A stretch of 64,000 nucleotides of DNA from Cricetomys ansorgei (Eukaryota > Chordata > Mammalia > Rodentia > Nesomyidae). How positions within the stretch are numbered: the first letter of the stretch is position 1; every line of letters begins with the position of its first letter. The notes beneath the pieces were generated by a model. The model was not told where the DNA came from and did no database searches. It saw only the letters and a program-made list of their open reading frames with translations. A program made the translations under genes and the position numbers. This document shows positions 1-12,966 of the stretch, one piece after another. The stretch is taken from the NCBI GenBank assembly GCA_026225945.1, contig JAMJFZ010002307.1, forward strand, positions 898,001 through 962,000, in the 5' to 3' direction.

Positions 1-1824
1 TAGGATGGTCAGAACTAGAAGTAGAAAAATAGTCAGGCACACATTCATTGAAAGTGGAAGAAGACCTCAACTCAGACACAGGACACCAAAGGCAGGCCAG
101 GCAGGAAGGAGACGCTTGTGCCTGAGCCCTGTCTCAGTTTCCCATTGTTTGCTCCCCTGTGGTTCTGGATCATCAGCTTTCACTGCCTCCTAGATGTCTG
201 CACTCGACACCAGGGCCCGCGTGTTCGCACACCACACCCAGCCACGCCTCCTGGAGGTGTTATCCTTTGGTCCCTCCCACCTGTAAACTTGAGAATTTGG
301 TTCCCAGTTGTGCAGAGGCCTGATTTCTCCTTGGAAGGAAATGTCTTTGCCAGAGAAGTCTGTGTCAGATTATCTCATCTGTTAGCAGCGGAGCCCGAAG
401 ATAATGGGGACGATTTGACAGATACCAACATTGACAAATGGTCCACATTTTTGAACTCATTTCAAAGTACAAATTCTTATTTCCTTTCATTTTCTGAGGC
501 TCTGAGAAATTTATAGACAAGTTAATTGACTATATTTGAGACAGGGAATTCCTAAAATGCTGGGTATAATATTTGGATTTAAAGAAAGAGATATTATAAT
601 AGAGGCCATTGTTCAAGTAAGTAGAGACATTTTCATGTTTCCCAAACCTTGGATAACATATAAAGAACATTATTGAGCCAGAATTTGAAGGAATTCTGTT
701 GAAAGGCAGAAAGCAATCCACTAGGGGAACACGAGACAGAATTACAGCATTTGATGGACAATTGCTCACTAAGACGCGTTTACTTTTATATCACTTTTAA
801 ATGAGAGTGGACTGTAAAGCAATTTAAAATTCCATTGGAAACATCTGGATTATCAAAATAAAACATTTAGATTATGGAACACAATTGTGTTTACGCTTTT
901 ACCCTCCACGTAGATTGGATTACTCATGGGGGACAGTGGAAAGAATCTGAGACATGCTAGCTTGTAGCAGCAGCCTGACCGCCTTTCAGAAATGTTATAG
1001 ACTATATAAACGGGTCTGAGTTTTGGATAGGGCTGGTGGGAACTGCCCTGTAGCCGGTGCGGAGGAAGGCACAGGCAAAAACGTTCCTGCAGTCAGCAGA
1101 GGGAGCCTCTGGAAGACAGCGGCACACGCAGCGCTCTCGTGGAAGCAATGTGCTTGTCTCACACAGGGCATCTTTATTCTGCTTTGTTAAATGCTCTGCT
1201 GTCTGCAGGTGTGCATTTGTAACCTGTGTTATAACCTCTGCCCTGGCCACGTCAATCTGGACCCATGACACTATCGTGCCTGATGCTGTTCCCAGAACGT
1301 GAGCCTGTGTCTCCTGCCGAAAGCAAACCTAAGGGGAAGTCTGTCTATAACAGATTCCACGTTTTTCTTGATGTGAAAGTCCCATTTGGTTATTCATCCT
1401 AACACCAGAGAAGCACCCATGTTTCTACTGCCGTAGCTGAGCTCCAGAGTCAAAATTCACAACAGTGTGTGGATGATTTTCAAGAAGCCAAGAGCTGTTG
1501 CTGTGTTGAGAATTCGGTGACTCGCCCTTCTCCAACAGGCCCACTAATTCTATTGCACAAGTCCTTACACAGTTGCAGGCCACACCCTCCCCAAAGCGCT
1601 CTGACTACCCTGGAGAGGGTGACTTGTAAGTCATGGCACTTGTCTTCAGGAAGCTCAAAGGAACCAGCCAGACACACAAAGGTTGTGTCCTGTTCCCTTC
1701 AGATCCGTTGAACTTCTAATGCAGAATGCACTTGAATGTCTTGCACAGCTGGGACAAGCAACACAGGACCCGGAAACTGGCACCACTTCCCTCCCTAAGC
1801 AAGTCACATTCTCCTCTTCGTTGG
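1..1824. other. Intergenic sequence, nothing recognised
   Basis: Mixed-composition single-copy-looking DNA downstream of Ccdc91. No exon, RNA gene or named repeat seen; the open frames are short and overlapping on both strands. Confidence 0.6.
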
Positions 1825-2115
1825 TGTATTAGTTACACTTATTGCTGCTATAGTAAAATACCTGGAGAAAAGCAACTAAGGAAAGGTGGTTTTTGGCTTA
1901 AGGTTCAAGGGTATAGTCTGTCCTAGTGGGACGTCATGGCAATTGGGCTTGAGACAGTTGGTTACATTGTATCCAGAGCCAGAAAGATGAGAGAAGAATG
2001 CTGTGTTGTTTTTTTTAAGTCAAAGACCCCAGCCCATGGAATAATACCATCCTCAGCTAAGGAGATCCCTCCCAGGCTGCCCAGAGTCTAGTCTCCTAGT
2101 GACAGTCAAAACTTG
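1825..2115 (-). mobile_element. Degenerate rodent LTR-like element
   Basis: Begins GTATTAGTTACACTTATTGC, followed by TAAAATACC and AAAGCAACT. This is a degraded form of the recurrent rodent unit (tractable as 'attactgctgtgataaaacacc...aaagcaactt') that also appears at 29.7 and 33.3 kb. The far end is poorly preserved. The exact family is not assigned. Confidence 0.4.
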
Positions 2116-2454
2116 CTCTTTTTGGAAAGGCCATTCTGTTTCTCATCTGATAAACTACTCAGTCACCAGCCATTCAGCTCAGCCTTCTTCGCTTTGAGGT
2201 CTTTTTCAACACACCGCAGAGGATCCAGGTGCGTGATAAACCAGAATGCACTTTAGTGATTGATTTGTAGAGTTTTGGTCTTGTGTGAATAAAAGTTAGA
2301 GTGTCAGAAGCCTCATAGATATTTCTGTCACACCAGCACCAGGCCTGGCCTCCAGGAGGGGTGAAAGGGTGTTTAATAAAAGGATGCATAGCCATGTACT
2401 TTTCATTAATTTGAAACAACATGCATATTTTTCACTAAACCAAAATTAATTTCT

Positions 2455-2568
2455 TGCTGGGTGTGGTGGTGTACACCTGTCATCTTAGCACTTGTGAGGT
2501 GGAGGCAGGAAATTCAAAGTCATATTTGGCCATGTACTGAGTTACACAAGACCCTATCACAGACAAAG
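2455..2568 (+). mobile_element. B1 SINE, degraded
   Basis: Has the order GCTGGGTGTGGTGGTGTACA, CACCTGTCATCTTAGCACTT, GAGGTGGAGGCAGGAA and GACCCTATCACAGAC, the 7SL-derived B1 layout. Divergence is substantial, so it is an old insertion. Confidence 0.8.
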
Positions 2569-2901
2569 TGTCTTGAGGGAACAACTGTTTTAAAGGCAGG
2601 GGTAGCTAGAATCTGACCTGGTCTTCTGTAATCATATGGGGCTGCACAGCTATCTCTCCTTGGTCCCGACTGTCATCACAGGACTTGACCCCAGCCCTAT
2701 GTTGAACTCTCACACGGGATGGTCTGAGAGTCAAGACTGCCTTGTACTGGCTACAGATGGAGCTCTGCGTTCTTAACTCAAATATCACATAGTCTTTGAG
2801 GCTGAAAGTCTTCTATGGCTATGATCTAGCCCAGGTTTAGAGCCTTGGCTTTTCATTCCCTTGGTGACCTGTGACTCTTCACACCCACCACAGGGAAATT
2901 T

Positions 2902-2918
2902 TATATATATATATATAT
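2902..2918. repeat. (TA)n microsatellite
   Basis: An uninterrupted TA run of about 8 units in otherwise unique sequence. Confidence 0.9.
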
Positions 2919-2919
2919 T

Positions 2920-5369
2920 CTATGGTTTAACTATGAATTTCATAGACCCAAGCTGTGTTCATCCACAGCTAACACAAGCAATTCACGCACTGGCACAATA
3001 GCATGTTAATCTAAGTTAATTTAAGCATCTTGCTCACATTTGCATGTATGTTCTGTTCTAGGAATATTTTGAAATAGATCCAAGAGAAATGCCGCTGCAG
3101 CAAGCACAGGAGAATACTTTTACTATTTGATGCTGTGTATCCTGTCCTTGCAGACAGGTCCATTTGAATCATGTCAAAGGTGGGAGCACAGGGGGAGAGG
3201 TGGTTGTCTCCAGAGGAAGGAAGCCAAGGACACTGTGGTCTGACAGTCCCTTCCCAGGGTGCCCTTCCCAGGGTACACCTGCTGCAATTGACTAGGACCT
3301 CTCATGAAGCCCTGCCTCTTAAAGGTCCCACACTAAAATTGTCACCCTGAGGAACAAGCTTGCAGTGCATCCTAGCAAGTTTCACACAGCATCCATTGCT
3401 TTGGTCGGTTGGTTGGCTAGTTTTCTGGCCAGGTCACACAGACAGGAAGGAGAGTTGGTTGATGTGGCTGGCATGTGGCTTGGGTTCGTGTTTCTCAATC
3501 ACGCCTCTCCACACACACACTTTAGTTTTCCTTTTCCTGTGAAGCTGTGCCTCCAGGTACCCACAGTCCCCTGGACATCACTGTTAAGCAGCAACTCAGA
3601 TGGCTAGGCCCAACCTGAACACATGAACTCTGATCTTGGCAGGTGTCCATTCAGATAGGTGTGTTCGCCAGCTCTGAGAATTAATCTCAGGATTCCTGGA
3701 CCAAGTAAGCCAGGACACTAGCCAGGGATTAGCCCGATACACTGTCAAGTCTGAACTGAACCAGAAGTTGCCTGAAGGGTGAAGAAACTTTATCCTGTGC
3801 TTGGGTGTTAATGGTTCAGTTTTACCTTTGACCTACTGGCTGGACTCTCCCTCACTTTTACTCTTACACTTTGCATTTTCAAATCCAGGTCTTGTTTGCT
3901 AACATGATTTATCTCTTGCCTTCAATCTGGCAATCTGGATGCTTAGTGTTGGAAGTTGGTGGGGTTACATTGTCTCTATGGAGCACTGACTCTGTCCCAC
4001 CACTGCCAGGCAGAGCAGTAACCTAGGGTGTGTGTTGTCTTTGCCTAAATACCATAGGGGTAGAAAAGTTCTTGCTGACCAAGGTTGCCCATTTAGTCCC
4101 TGAGCAGCTGCTACAAATACATTGCTTTCACAAGGCTGGTGTCATCTGAGGTCAGCTTGCCCTTTTCAGATTTGTATGAGACTGTTTTCAATTCTCATTC
4201 CTTATGTGAATATCTACTCCTTACGTGGTCAGCCCTTTAACAACCTTTCATAGGCCCTGGAAATCTCTGAGGTGTGGGTAGAGTGTTTACAACCATCCCT
4301 GGCTATTTCTCCAAGAGGCTTGATCACTCCATTTATGGACTCCTCGTACTCCCCACATCTCCCCAGTGCTCTGTGAGCTCCATGGATCCTTCATTCTGAG
4401 TATTTTCCTTCTTCCTCTTTAGATGTGTTCTTGAGCCTGTGTGAGGTGGGCTGGGGTTAGGGACACACCATACAGGTAGATTAAGGAAGTGAAGCTATCT
4501 TGCCTTACTCCACTCTCCCTACGAGGGAGCCCCCTGGACACTTTTCTTCCTGGTTTCCTGTCCTCAGCTTGGAGCCTTCCACTTCAACTCTTCCCTTTTC
4601 TGTGGTTTCTACACGTTATTCCAGTTAACTTCTCCTACATAGAAAGTTCATTTTTTTTCTTAATCTTTCTCTAGACTTTGACCTTGGAACCGCATGCTCT
4701 ACCTCTTGGAAAACCTGTCCAATTTCTTCCCTGAAAGTTTTCTACAAGCATTTTCCCTGCATCCAGGTGGCTTCAGAAAGCCCAAGTCTGGCTGTGTTTG
4801 GCCTCCATGAAGCTCATTACAACACATCCTCTCTCAGGTAACATCTTATTCTGTAGTCATTGCTGATAGTGGAATGCCACCCATGAGTTGTATGACTCCT
4901 GTCATGCTACCTTTTCAGACTGTGTTTCCCAGTTGTGATACCATTAACAGATCTCAGATCTTCATGAGGGTTCAGATGATGTCAGTGCCAAGCACCTCGC
5001 TGGAAGTACAGCATGTTGGGTGCCCTTTCCTTCTTTCCAGCCAGCCTCGCACAGCAGTGCTGCTCTGGGTGGACCTTTCTCAGCTTGATCACTCTATTGG
5101 CTTTGTTCTCATCACGACTATCTGATACCTTCATTGTCTTGAATGCTTTATTTAGCTCCTGCTTTTGTTCATAGCTTTGGATTTTATTCTCAGCTACTGC
5201 TTGTAGATGTAGACTCAGGGCAAAAGGCAGTTTATTCTTTGGTTAATTCAATCCCTGGTCCTAGTCCTGGAGCCCTGGTGCATTTTGATCTCCGTACAAT
5301 TTAATCTTCAGGATGCTAGCTTGGACCTCGAAGATTTTAGCCTCAGCCTCCATACAATTTAGAACGTTT
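2920..5369. other. Intergenic sequence, nothing recognised
   Basis: CT-rich stretches around 4.3-4.9 kb may be very old repeats but cannot be assigned. Confidence 0.5.
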
Positions 5370-5600
5370 AAGCCTAGAGACTTACTGATGACTGAGCCGC
5401 TCTTACTAGCTCTTTCTGAACTCACAGCTATACTGATCAGCTCACTCATTGTTATGCAAGCTGACTGGTTCAAACTGATCTTCTGAGTCAGCTGACTATT
5501 CCTGACTGAACTCTTCTGACTCTGGCTGACTCTGGCTGATTCCCTGATTGCCTCTGACTGAACCGCTTTGCTCAGCTTCAGATTCATGCTTCCTATCTGA
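5370..5600. repeat. CTGACT-rich imperfect tandem tract
   Basis: CTGACT, CTGACTG and CTGATT words recur every 6-20 bases, for example around 5500-5560, without a fixed long period. The tract grades into CT-rich sequence up to about 5700. It looks like the simple-sequence part of a larger interspersed element, since the following 5.8-6.08 kb carries GATTAAAGGTGTGTGC-type segments. Confidence 0.5.
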
Positions 5601-5799
5601 TACTGACTTCTGCCAAACTGCCTCTGTGTCTATGCCTCAGACTCCTCAGACTATCTCTGTGTCTTCTCTTCTGTCTCTCTTCCCCAGCTTTCCTGCTTCT
5701 GTAACTGACTGCTTGATTCTCTAAGCTGAGAGTCTACTATTGTGAGAGTTACGCATGTCCTTACTCTGGCTCATTCTGGCAGCTCTTCCACTTTGCCTG

Positions 5800-6085
5800 A
5801 CCTTGATGCCAACTCACTTCAGATATCACTTCCTGTCTGACACTGACTCCTTCTAAGCTCTGCTTCCTGTCTCTGCTTCTCTTGTGGATTAAAGGTGTGT
5901 GCTACCACTACTTTCTGAATAGTGGGATTAAAGGAATGTACTAACATTCTACATTCCATCTGGACCACACAGGCCTCTGAATGTGATCCCTTCAGATAGA
6001 CCCTTGTATTTGATCCCTTCCCATCCCCTGGATGAAAGCCTTTCCCAGAGCAGCCATGTTGCTGGATTAAATGATTAAATATTCC
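5800..6085. mobile_element. Unassigned rodent interspersed repeat with B1-like GGATTAAAGG words
   Basis: Contains GGATTAAAGGTGTGTGC (about 5887) and GGGATTAAAGGAATGTA (about 5924), then GCCTCTGAATGTGATCCCTT and GCCATGTTGCTGGATTAAA. I recognise this as sequence that recurs in rodent genomes but cannot name the family. It may be continuous with the CTGACT-rich tract to its left. Confidence 0.4.
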
Positions 6086-8178
6086 TCTACAAGTGCTACC
6101 CCAGGCTGCACATATAAGGAACTGCTTTGTGTCCCATCCACTCATCTCTGGAGTTTCTACCTTTGTTTTCCTACACAGGCAACTGCTACTCAGACCTCAG
6201 TTAAACACTCATCTTCCAGGAAGCCTCTCAGACTCTCCACAGCCAATTCCAGCACCACTGTTATCTGTCCCTCTCATGCTTTGACTTATCTCCACAGCAG
6301 CACTCAGGAGCTTTGCAACCCCACATTGCTTGGCCACTCTAGAGATTACCAGCTTCCTGAGGCAGATGTAACATCTTGACCCCAGCGGGTGGCAGTTTGT
6401 TATTGATTTAACAGTTCTCTTTCACTTTCCTGTTGTGTGATTGTCCACCCTCTTTACACAACCATCGGTAACATCAGCAGCACAATCACTGAAAAGACAG
6501 CTTCCTTCCCTCTCACCACCCCACACCCTCATTATACCTGCTCATCACAGAAACACCGAGCAACACAGGATTGCTGAGGAAGACAGAGCCAAAGGGTAGG
6601 AGCTCAGAAACTCATAAAAAGAACTGTACAACAGGGATGATATCTCTAGGTTTAGAGAGGTCAATAGAAGAGCATCTGGATGACCTAGGATGACCTATCT
6701 GGTCTTGTGGAAAGAAGGAGAAACAAGCTGAGAAACTGTGGAAAAGACAAGTACGTAAAGTCCTGCACACAGCACACGTCCGTACCTCTGCTGTCCACCA
6801 TGGGGATGTGATGCCTGAGTTACAAGGACAGACTCTCACCTATCTGCCTGCCCTCTGCTTAGAATATGAGCTGTCTAATTTGGAAATAGCTTCCGAGATG
6901 AAGCTGTAGCATCTATCAGCGCTGACGTGCATCCAAACTTCTAAGTGACGTTAGAAATGCAGAGGGCCTCTTACTTTGTGTGAAGAGGTAGCAGAATGTG
7001 TGAGGGAAATTCGGGCTTCCAAATCTCTTACAGATCTCATAAAAGATAGCCCGTAGCCCGAAAAGAACATATAGACGTGGCGTGAATGGTGTCACAGCTC
7101 ACGGCTCACTAGCACACAACCGCTCGCACATTTAAGAGAAGAAACAAAATACCTCAGGACATACTTTGTAGCGAGTAACTTTGCTTTAAATATACAGAAT
7201 TCCAAACACAAGCCCCCAAATACTAGTATTAAATTTACTACTAAGCAAAGATGATAATTTTGAAGATTTATTGACCTACGATGCAGGTTGTCTTAATTTC
7301 TGAGCTGCCTCAGAGCCTTGATGTGGTTAGGGGCTGAAGAAGGATCTGCACAAGGGTGCGCCCGGTCCTGTGTACTCGCTGATGGGGAAGCCACACCAGG
7401 CAGAGGTTCTTAAATCAAAAAATGAGGTTGGAGATGGTAAAACAAATTCTTGGTGTGTATAAAATACCTTCTAACTACTGTGCGAAGGGTACATTCTTGG
7501 GGAGCTTGTGATTTGACAAATGACTTCAAACAAGCTCTGTGTATGGAAGTACATTCTGTTCGGGGCACCGGGCATGTTACTCAGGAATGCTGTGGGAGGT
7601 GATTTAAACCAACTGGGAAGAGGGCATCCTACTTGAATACTGCCATGAGGACGAGACACAGCAGATACTTCTGAAACAGCCCTTCCTAGCTGAGGGAAGG
7701 AAGAAGGGCAGCCTCTCCTGTCAGGGGCTGTTGTGTGGCTCAGACACAGTGAGAATGGCTTCCCTCGTGCATTTGAGAGGAAAGGCTGAGGAGCGTGAAA
7801 AGAACCAGCAAGTGGCCGGAGGATGCATGGACGGCAGGCTGGGTGAAAAGTGGACTGCGTACTGTGCAAGGTTGAGGATGTGGCTTCTAGCCCAGGGTGG
7901 TCACTAGCTATCCAAACTATGCTAGACAAGGCTTCAGTAGCCTCCTGTGAAGAATGGGAGGGTGGACACCATCCTTCTAGCTCTAAATCCCAGTGACTTG
8001 CAGGTCTTACTACCCAGGAGTCTTCCAGGACAGTCCTGAGACCCATGTGATTTCTTGCCTGCTCCACAGGATATTTAGCAATGCCATAACTAGTTGTCTC
8101 AACATGGAAAAGGTTCTACTGGCATCTTGGGAGTATGGGTTAAGAATACAGCAAGACACCCTAGTCTATACAGGTCAG
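6086..8178. other. Intergenic sequence with the longest open frame of the window
   Basis: The minus-strand frame at 7471-8067 (198 codons) shows no domain, signal peptide or recognisable homology and is His/Pro/Ser-rich without periodicity. A frame this long is expected about 0.4 times by chance in 64 kb. No repeats identified here. Confidence 0.5.
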
Positions 8179-8452
8179 GGGGCTATGGAGATCGCCCAGT
8201 GGTAACTGCTTGCTGTGCAAGCATGAGTTCAAGCCTCAGCACCCATGGAAAATCTGAGCATGGCAGAACATACCTACAATCCCAGGGCTGGAGGGTCCCT
8301 GAGATATGCTGGCCAGCCGATATAGTCACATGCATGTGTTCAAAGTTCAGTGAGAGACCCTGTAACTCTAAGGTAGAGTGTGATGGGGGCTCTGAGACAC
8401 CTAACACACGCCTCCAGAAGCATGTACACACATATGGACCTGCACACAGATG
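8179..8452 (+). mobile_element. B4-type composite SINE (tRNA-derived head, B1-like body)
   Basis: Head GGCTATGGAGATCGCCCAGT, GCTTGCTGTGCAAGCATGAG and CAGCACCCATGGAAAA resembles a tRNA-derived SINE. The body then has CAATCCCAGGGCTGG, TGCTGGCCAGCC and TTCAGTGAGAGACCCTGT, followed by a CACA-rich tail. The same architecture occurs at 9.36, 13.89, 20.10 and 60.65 kb. Confidence 0.7.
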
Positions 8453-9359
8453 GATGCACAGTCAGCTTCCTCATGGCAGAGTCCAGCTCAGCAAGTGACT
8501 GGCACTAGCTGTAAGTACAATCTGGTGATGAGTTTACGTCAGCTAATTACTGTCGTGTTACTAGAGCAATGGTATTTAAAAGAAATCTTTATGAGAATCT
8601 GAAAATTTGGATATTTATATAAAATACCATGAATTCAAAATGTGCTGACATTCTTAAAAGGGGAAATACCCCAGGGATCAAGAAAAGTGGGGCCTCCTGT
8701 CTTCAGGATGTCATGTGTTACATCTACTTTAGTTGAGGGCTGTCTCAGTAATTAATGAGTGTGGTTTAGCTGAAGGTGGGGATCCATCCATCTGCATCCA
8801 GTTCTCTGAGCCAAAGCTCAGCAGGACAAGACGAACCCCTGCTGTGCCCATACATCTGTGTGGTGAAGTGGCTAAACCATTAAATGAAATACATTATTGC
8901 AAAGGCCCAGGCTTAGAAGCCAGGTGTCTTGACTCTGGGTCCCAAGATCTCTGAAAAGGGAGGAGGGGAGACAGTGGAAGAAAGTGCCAGATGTGCTATC
9001 AAAGATTCTTCCAGATGTGCTTCCCCAGCAGTTAGCCTTCCAGATGTGTCTGGGAAGCATTAGCTGTGATCCGTGAATTAAATGACAAGGCACAGGAGGG
9101 TTCTGTGCATCTCCAACTGTGAGGCCCATGTACTATTCATTTGTCTGTGTTGGAGGACCACAGAGTACACTCTTGCCAACAGCAGGGTGGGTGCCTGACA
9201 GTGGCCTGGAGCTAGAGCATGAGGCTGGCTCAGCGTGGCACAGCTGATCAAGGGTTGGCCAGGGTGCTGGCACATGGAGCTGTTATTAACACTGTAAGGT
9301 CAGAAACCAAGTTACTGTCATTTATTAACATGAACTGGTGGTGTTAAGGTGAAGCTGCA

Positions 9360-9665
9360 AGGTTGGGAAGATGGCTCTGTGGTGAAACACTTGCAGCACA
9401 AGCAAGAGGACATGAATTCAACCTGCAGAACCCACAGGGAAAAATACCCAGATGTGGTGCACTCCATAACCCCAGTGCTATAATAGCAGAGACAGGAGGA
9501 TCCATGGCGCTTGTTGGCCACCCAGCTAAGCTAAGCCAGTGAGCTCCAGGCCAGTGAGAGACACCATCTCAAAAAAAAAAGCGGGCCAGTCCTGAGGAAC
9601 AACACCTGTGGTTGACCTCTGGTCCCTGCATATACAGGCACACAACAATAAATCAAGATGAAACA
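9360..9665 (+). mobile_element. B4-type composite SINE
   Basis: GGTTGGGAAGATGGCTCTGT head, GAGGACATGAATTCAACCTG box-B-like segment, then GTGGTGCACTCCATAACCCC, GAGACAGGAGGATCCATGG, GCCAGTGAGCTCCAGGCCAG, an A-run, and a TGACCTCTGGTCCCTGCATA tail. Confidence 0.75.
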
Positions 9666-10109
9666 TAAATTATAGCAAGACAAAGCTCCAGCTGTTTTAG
9701 GGCTGGTTACAAGCTCCTTCAGGTGCTAAGAAGGCTGACTCCACTCACTGACCTTTCCTACTTTCAGTTTGGTCATTGTTTAGCATGCCTGATGCTGGAG
9801 GTTATAACAGCATTTTTTTGCATCAACTTCCAGAAGATTCTTTTCCTGTTAATTATCATGTTTTGAATGGCAGAATTTCTCTGGGCCCACTGTGAGCATC
9901 ACACTGGTAGTGCTGTCTGGGCAGAGAGAGGGCACAGCTGAGGTTGCATGCTCCTGACCGTCACTGGGCAGCTTCAGCAGGCTCCACATTTTTCAGGGTA
10001 ATGATAGAGTTTTAGTTACATACAGGATGTAATTACCAACACTTATTTGCAATAGAAGCAGTCCTATGTGCTTACTTTTCCATTAATACGACACTGCTCT
10101 TTGTGGAAT

Positions 10110-10330
10110 GCATGTACCACCCTTTCCTTAAAACTCAGCTGAAACCCTACCCGCCCCTCCAATCCCTTAGGCTACTTAGACAGCATCTTTCCTCTGGTAC
10201 TCCATAGTTCCCATATTGGCACCATGAAATCACTGTGTGACTTTCTTCCCACTGTGCAGCCCGGTGTCCTCGACTAGGAGTGTTCATACTTGCTGGACTC
10301 TGAGGAACAGGGCCTGATAAATGCTACCTC
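10110..10330 (+). mobile_element. Possible L2 (ancient LINE) 3' remnant
   Basis: The order AAACTCAGCTGAAACCCTA, a CT-rich middle with TGTGTGACTTTCTTCCCACT, then CTGGACTCTGAGGAACAGGG and GATAAATGCTAC resembles the 3' end of L2. Divergence is high, so this is tentative. Confidence 0.3.
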
Positions 10331-11227
10331 ATTGCTCTGTGGCTAACATTTTGAGGAAAAGCCACAGGAGCAGCAGAGCAGAAGGCTGAATGGCCAGAGA
10401 GTGAGGTGGAAGACACAGCTTGAGGTGGGAGGTGGCTGAGCTCCTGTGGTGGAAGCCAGAGGTGCATCAGGGTTGCCTTCCCTTGGGGGGAATCTGTCTC
10501 CAGGGGTGGAGGGTGAGTTACAGAAACGATAACTCCCTCACAAAGAAAGACAGTTATTAATATCAGTCATGTTCTTTACTCCCTCCCAAAGAAGGACAAT
10601 TATCAATGTCAATCATATCCTTTGCAAATTAGCCAACCTGAACATTAGCTTCACTGTATCTCCAGTGACAATGGAGTAAGGCTGGTTAGTTCAATTTGGA
10701 AAGCCACAGAAGTGGGGCAGATGCCCCTCCTAGTTATTTTAGATGATAAAAACTTCAAGTTAAACACAGCACTTTCAAACCTTGCTCCCAGATCAACAGA
10801 ACTTTCTGGCATTATTTATGGACCATCATGGCATTCTTTCTATGCAGGATTAGAGCCCTGACATCTTAAGTCTCTTAGCTGGACTGTACATCCTTCACTT
10901 ACTGGTCCACAAGAGCAAACTCCACTTCCCCCTGCCTGCCACAATCCACAGAAGACTCAGGGGAGGAAGTGCTGGGGTCTGTGGACTCAGAGACTTATGG
11001 AAAAGACATCTGCCTAGGAACATAATTACGTCAATTCAGGGGTGGGGAATCCAAAGGCAGTTCTAGAACTTTCTGAGAAGAGAGCAGCCTTACACAGCTG
11101 ATACCTTAGGAGGAGTTATAGCTCCAGCAGAGAAGGGCCATTGACATATCTGGTGTTGACTGCAAAAGGTTACATGAAGGAAGGGAGCTATAGCCTGGAA
11201 AGGAAAGTTGGGCTCTACTCCCCTATC

Positions 11228-11230
<3 letters not shown>

Positions 11231-11275
<45 letters not shown>
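11231..11275. repeat. (GT)n microsatellite
   Basis: About 22 uninterrupted GT units, followed by a GA-rich run at 11289-11318. Open frames read through it are repeat artefacts. Confidence 0.97.
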
Positions 11276-11277
<2 letters not shown>

Positions 11278-11288
11278 ATGGGGGGCAG

Positions 11289-11318
11289 AGGAGAGAGAGA
11301 GAGAGAGGAGAGAGAGCA
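11289..11318. repeat. (GA)n purine tract
   Basis: GAGAGA repeat with one GG interruption directly 3' of the GT microsatellite. Confidence 0.9.
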
Positions 11319-11354
11319 AGCAGAGGCATCATCAGGTGCCTTCCTCTATTGTTC

Positions 11355-11605
11355 TTCACCTAATTTTTCAAGGCAGGTCTCTCACTGAGCCTACAGTTCT
11401 CCACTGGCTAGCCTGGCCAGCCAGTGAGCTCAGGGGTCTTTCTGTCTCCACCTCTCCAGTGCTGGAATTGCAGGCACACAATGCTGCTCTGCGCTTCCTC
11501 ACACAGGCGCCAGGGATCTGAACTCAGGCCCTCAGGCTTTCATGGCAGGCAAGCAACACTGATTGAGCCTTCTCCACAGTCACCAACAGATGAAACTATC
11601 TCCCC
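11355..11605 (-). mobile_element. B4-type composite SINE, inverted
   Basis: Read in reverse complement it has the tRNA-like head, a GAGTTC-type segment (plus strand GGGATCTGAACTCAGGCCCT), and then the B1-like body (plus strand GTGCTGGAATTGCAGGCACA and GGCTAGCCTGGCCAGCCAGT). It abuts the GA tract. Confidence 0.65.
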
Positions 11606-12891
11606 ATCTGTGTATTGTTTATAAAAACACATTGGCTAAGCCCTCAGTGACCCATAACAGTGTATTGCAAGCTGCCTCCTTTTTCTGATTTCTGTTACTA
11701 TGAATATTTGTGGAGTTGTGCAACATTCAGATGACACATGGGTATCACAATTACAACTTTTATGTAGACCACACTGGGTTTTTCCTGTAAATTGCCCTCA
11801 AGTGGCTTGGCAATGGGGTATAGCTTTCTATTGCTTTCAGCTACCTGGTACAACCTGGTCCTGTGACTCTCCTCATGTCACTCAGGCAGGCTGCATTACC
11901 TAACCTGGAACATTCTCCCTGGGCTAAGACTTTAGGCTTCTAAAAATGTAGAAGAAAACACAAACAGAATCGGGAACATCCTACTGTCACTGTGATTAAG
12001 ACCCAGCAGTTTATGCTTCTTCCGAACAACACAATCAGCAAGCCCAGCATAGAGACCGGAATGTGGTGGCCAGGCCCCACTACACTAGTTCAAACTGACT
12101 GGGGGAGGCAGGGTCCTTAATCAACTTGAAAAGCAGCTGGGAAGCTGGGAAGGTGGGTTATTAGGTGGGGAAAACATTGGTTTGGAGTCTCCTCCAGGAC
12201 ATGGCTGGTTCTGCCATCCACTAACCCATAGACCTTCGGCGATTCAGGGAACAGCTGTGACTCAAGTTTTTAACTGTAAAACAGGATATTATTACTTAAC
12301 TTCTGATTAAAGGAATGTGTGCAAAGGTTGTTTTTATTTTCAAACACTGCCCTGCCCTCCACACCCTCTGACTGACATCTGTGCTGTGCTGCTCCCAGCA
12401 CCTGCCTCGCTTTTCTCTGATACCCAGTCTTCCTCAGCACAAACCTCAATTGATAAGTCTTGATTTTATGTTTCTAAAGTTGTCTTTCCCTATGAAGTCT
12501 TAATTTCTGAACTACAAAAGAGCTTTTTTTATTTGGATGATTTTTTTTCTTGTAATAAAATATGTAATTATCATATTTTTAAAATTAAGAAATATGTTGA
12601 ATCAACAAAATAACAATTGTGTATGTTTACATGACATAATGTAATATGTCACATATGTTTTCCATTGTGGAATAATCAAATCAAGTCAATTAATAAATCT
12701 TTACCTCTTAGGCATTTTCTTAGTGTGGCAAAAGCACTTTAAATCTCCGTTCAGTAATTCTGAAACACGCAATGCACTAATATTGTTAAAGTCACCATCT
12801 GTGCAATAACAATGGAAACTCAAGTGTTCCCCTTCCTGGCCATTCTATCCTCTCCTGATTCCTAAGATCACTTTAAGATGAGCCCATGTGT

Positions 12892-12966
12892 AGGCTGGGT
12901 GGTGGTGGCTCAGACCTTTAATCCCAGCACTTGGAGGCAGAGGCAGGCGGGAACTCTGTGAGTTCA
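12892..12966 (+). mobile_element. B1 SINE, 3'-truncated arm of an inverted B1 pair
   Basis: GGCTGGGTGGTGGTGGCTCA, CCTTTAATCCCAGCACTT, GAGGCAGAGGCAGGCGGGA and CTGTGAGTTCA are the B1 5' half. The element stops and is followed at once by a B1 in the opposite orientation. Confidence 0.9.

Noticed and set aside
7471..8067. Longest open frame in the window (198 codons, minus strand)
   Set aside because: No recognisable domain or homology. By chance about 0.4 such frames are expected in 64 kb over six frames, and there are no splice or promoter signs.
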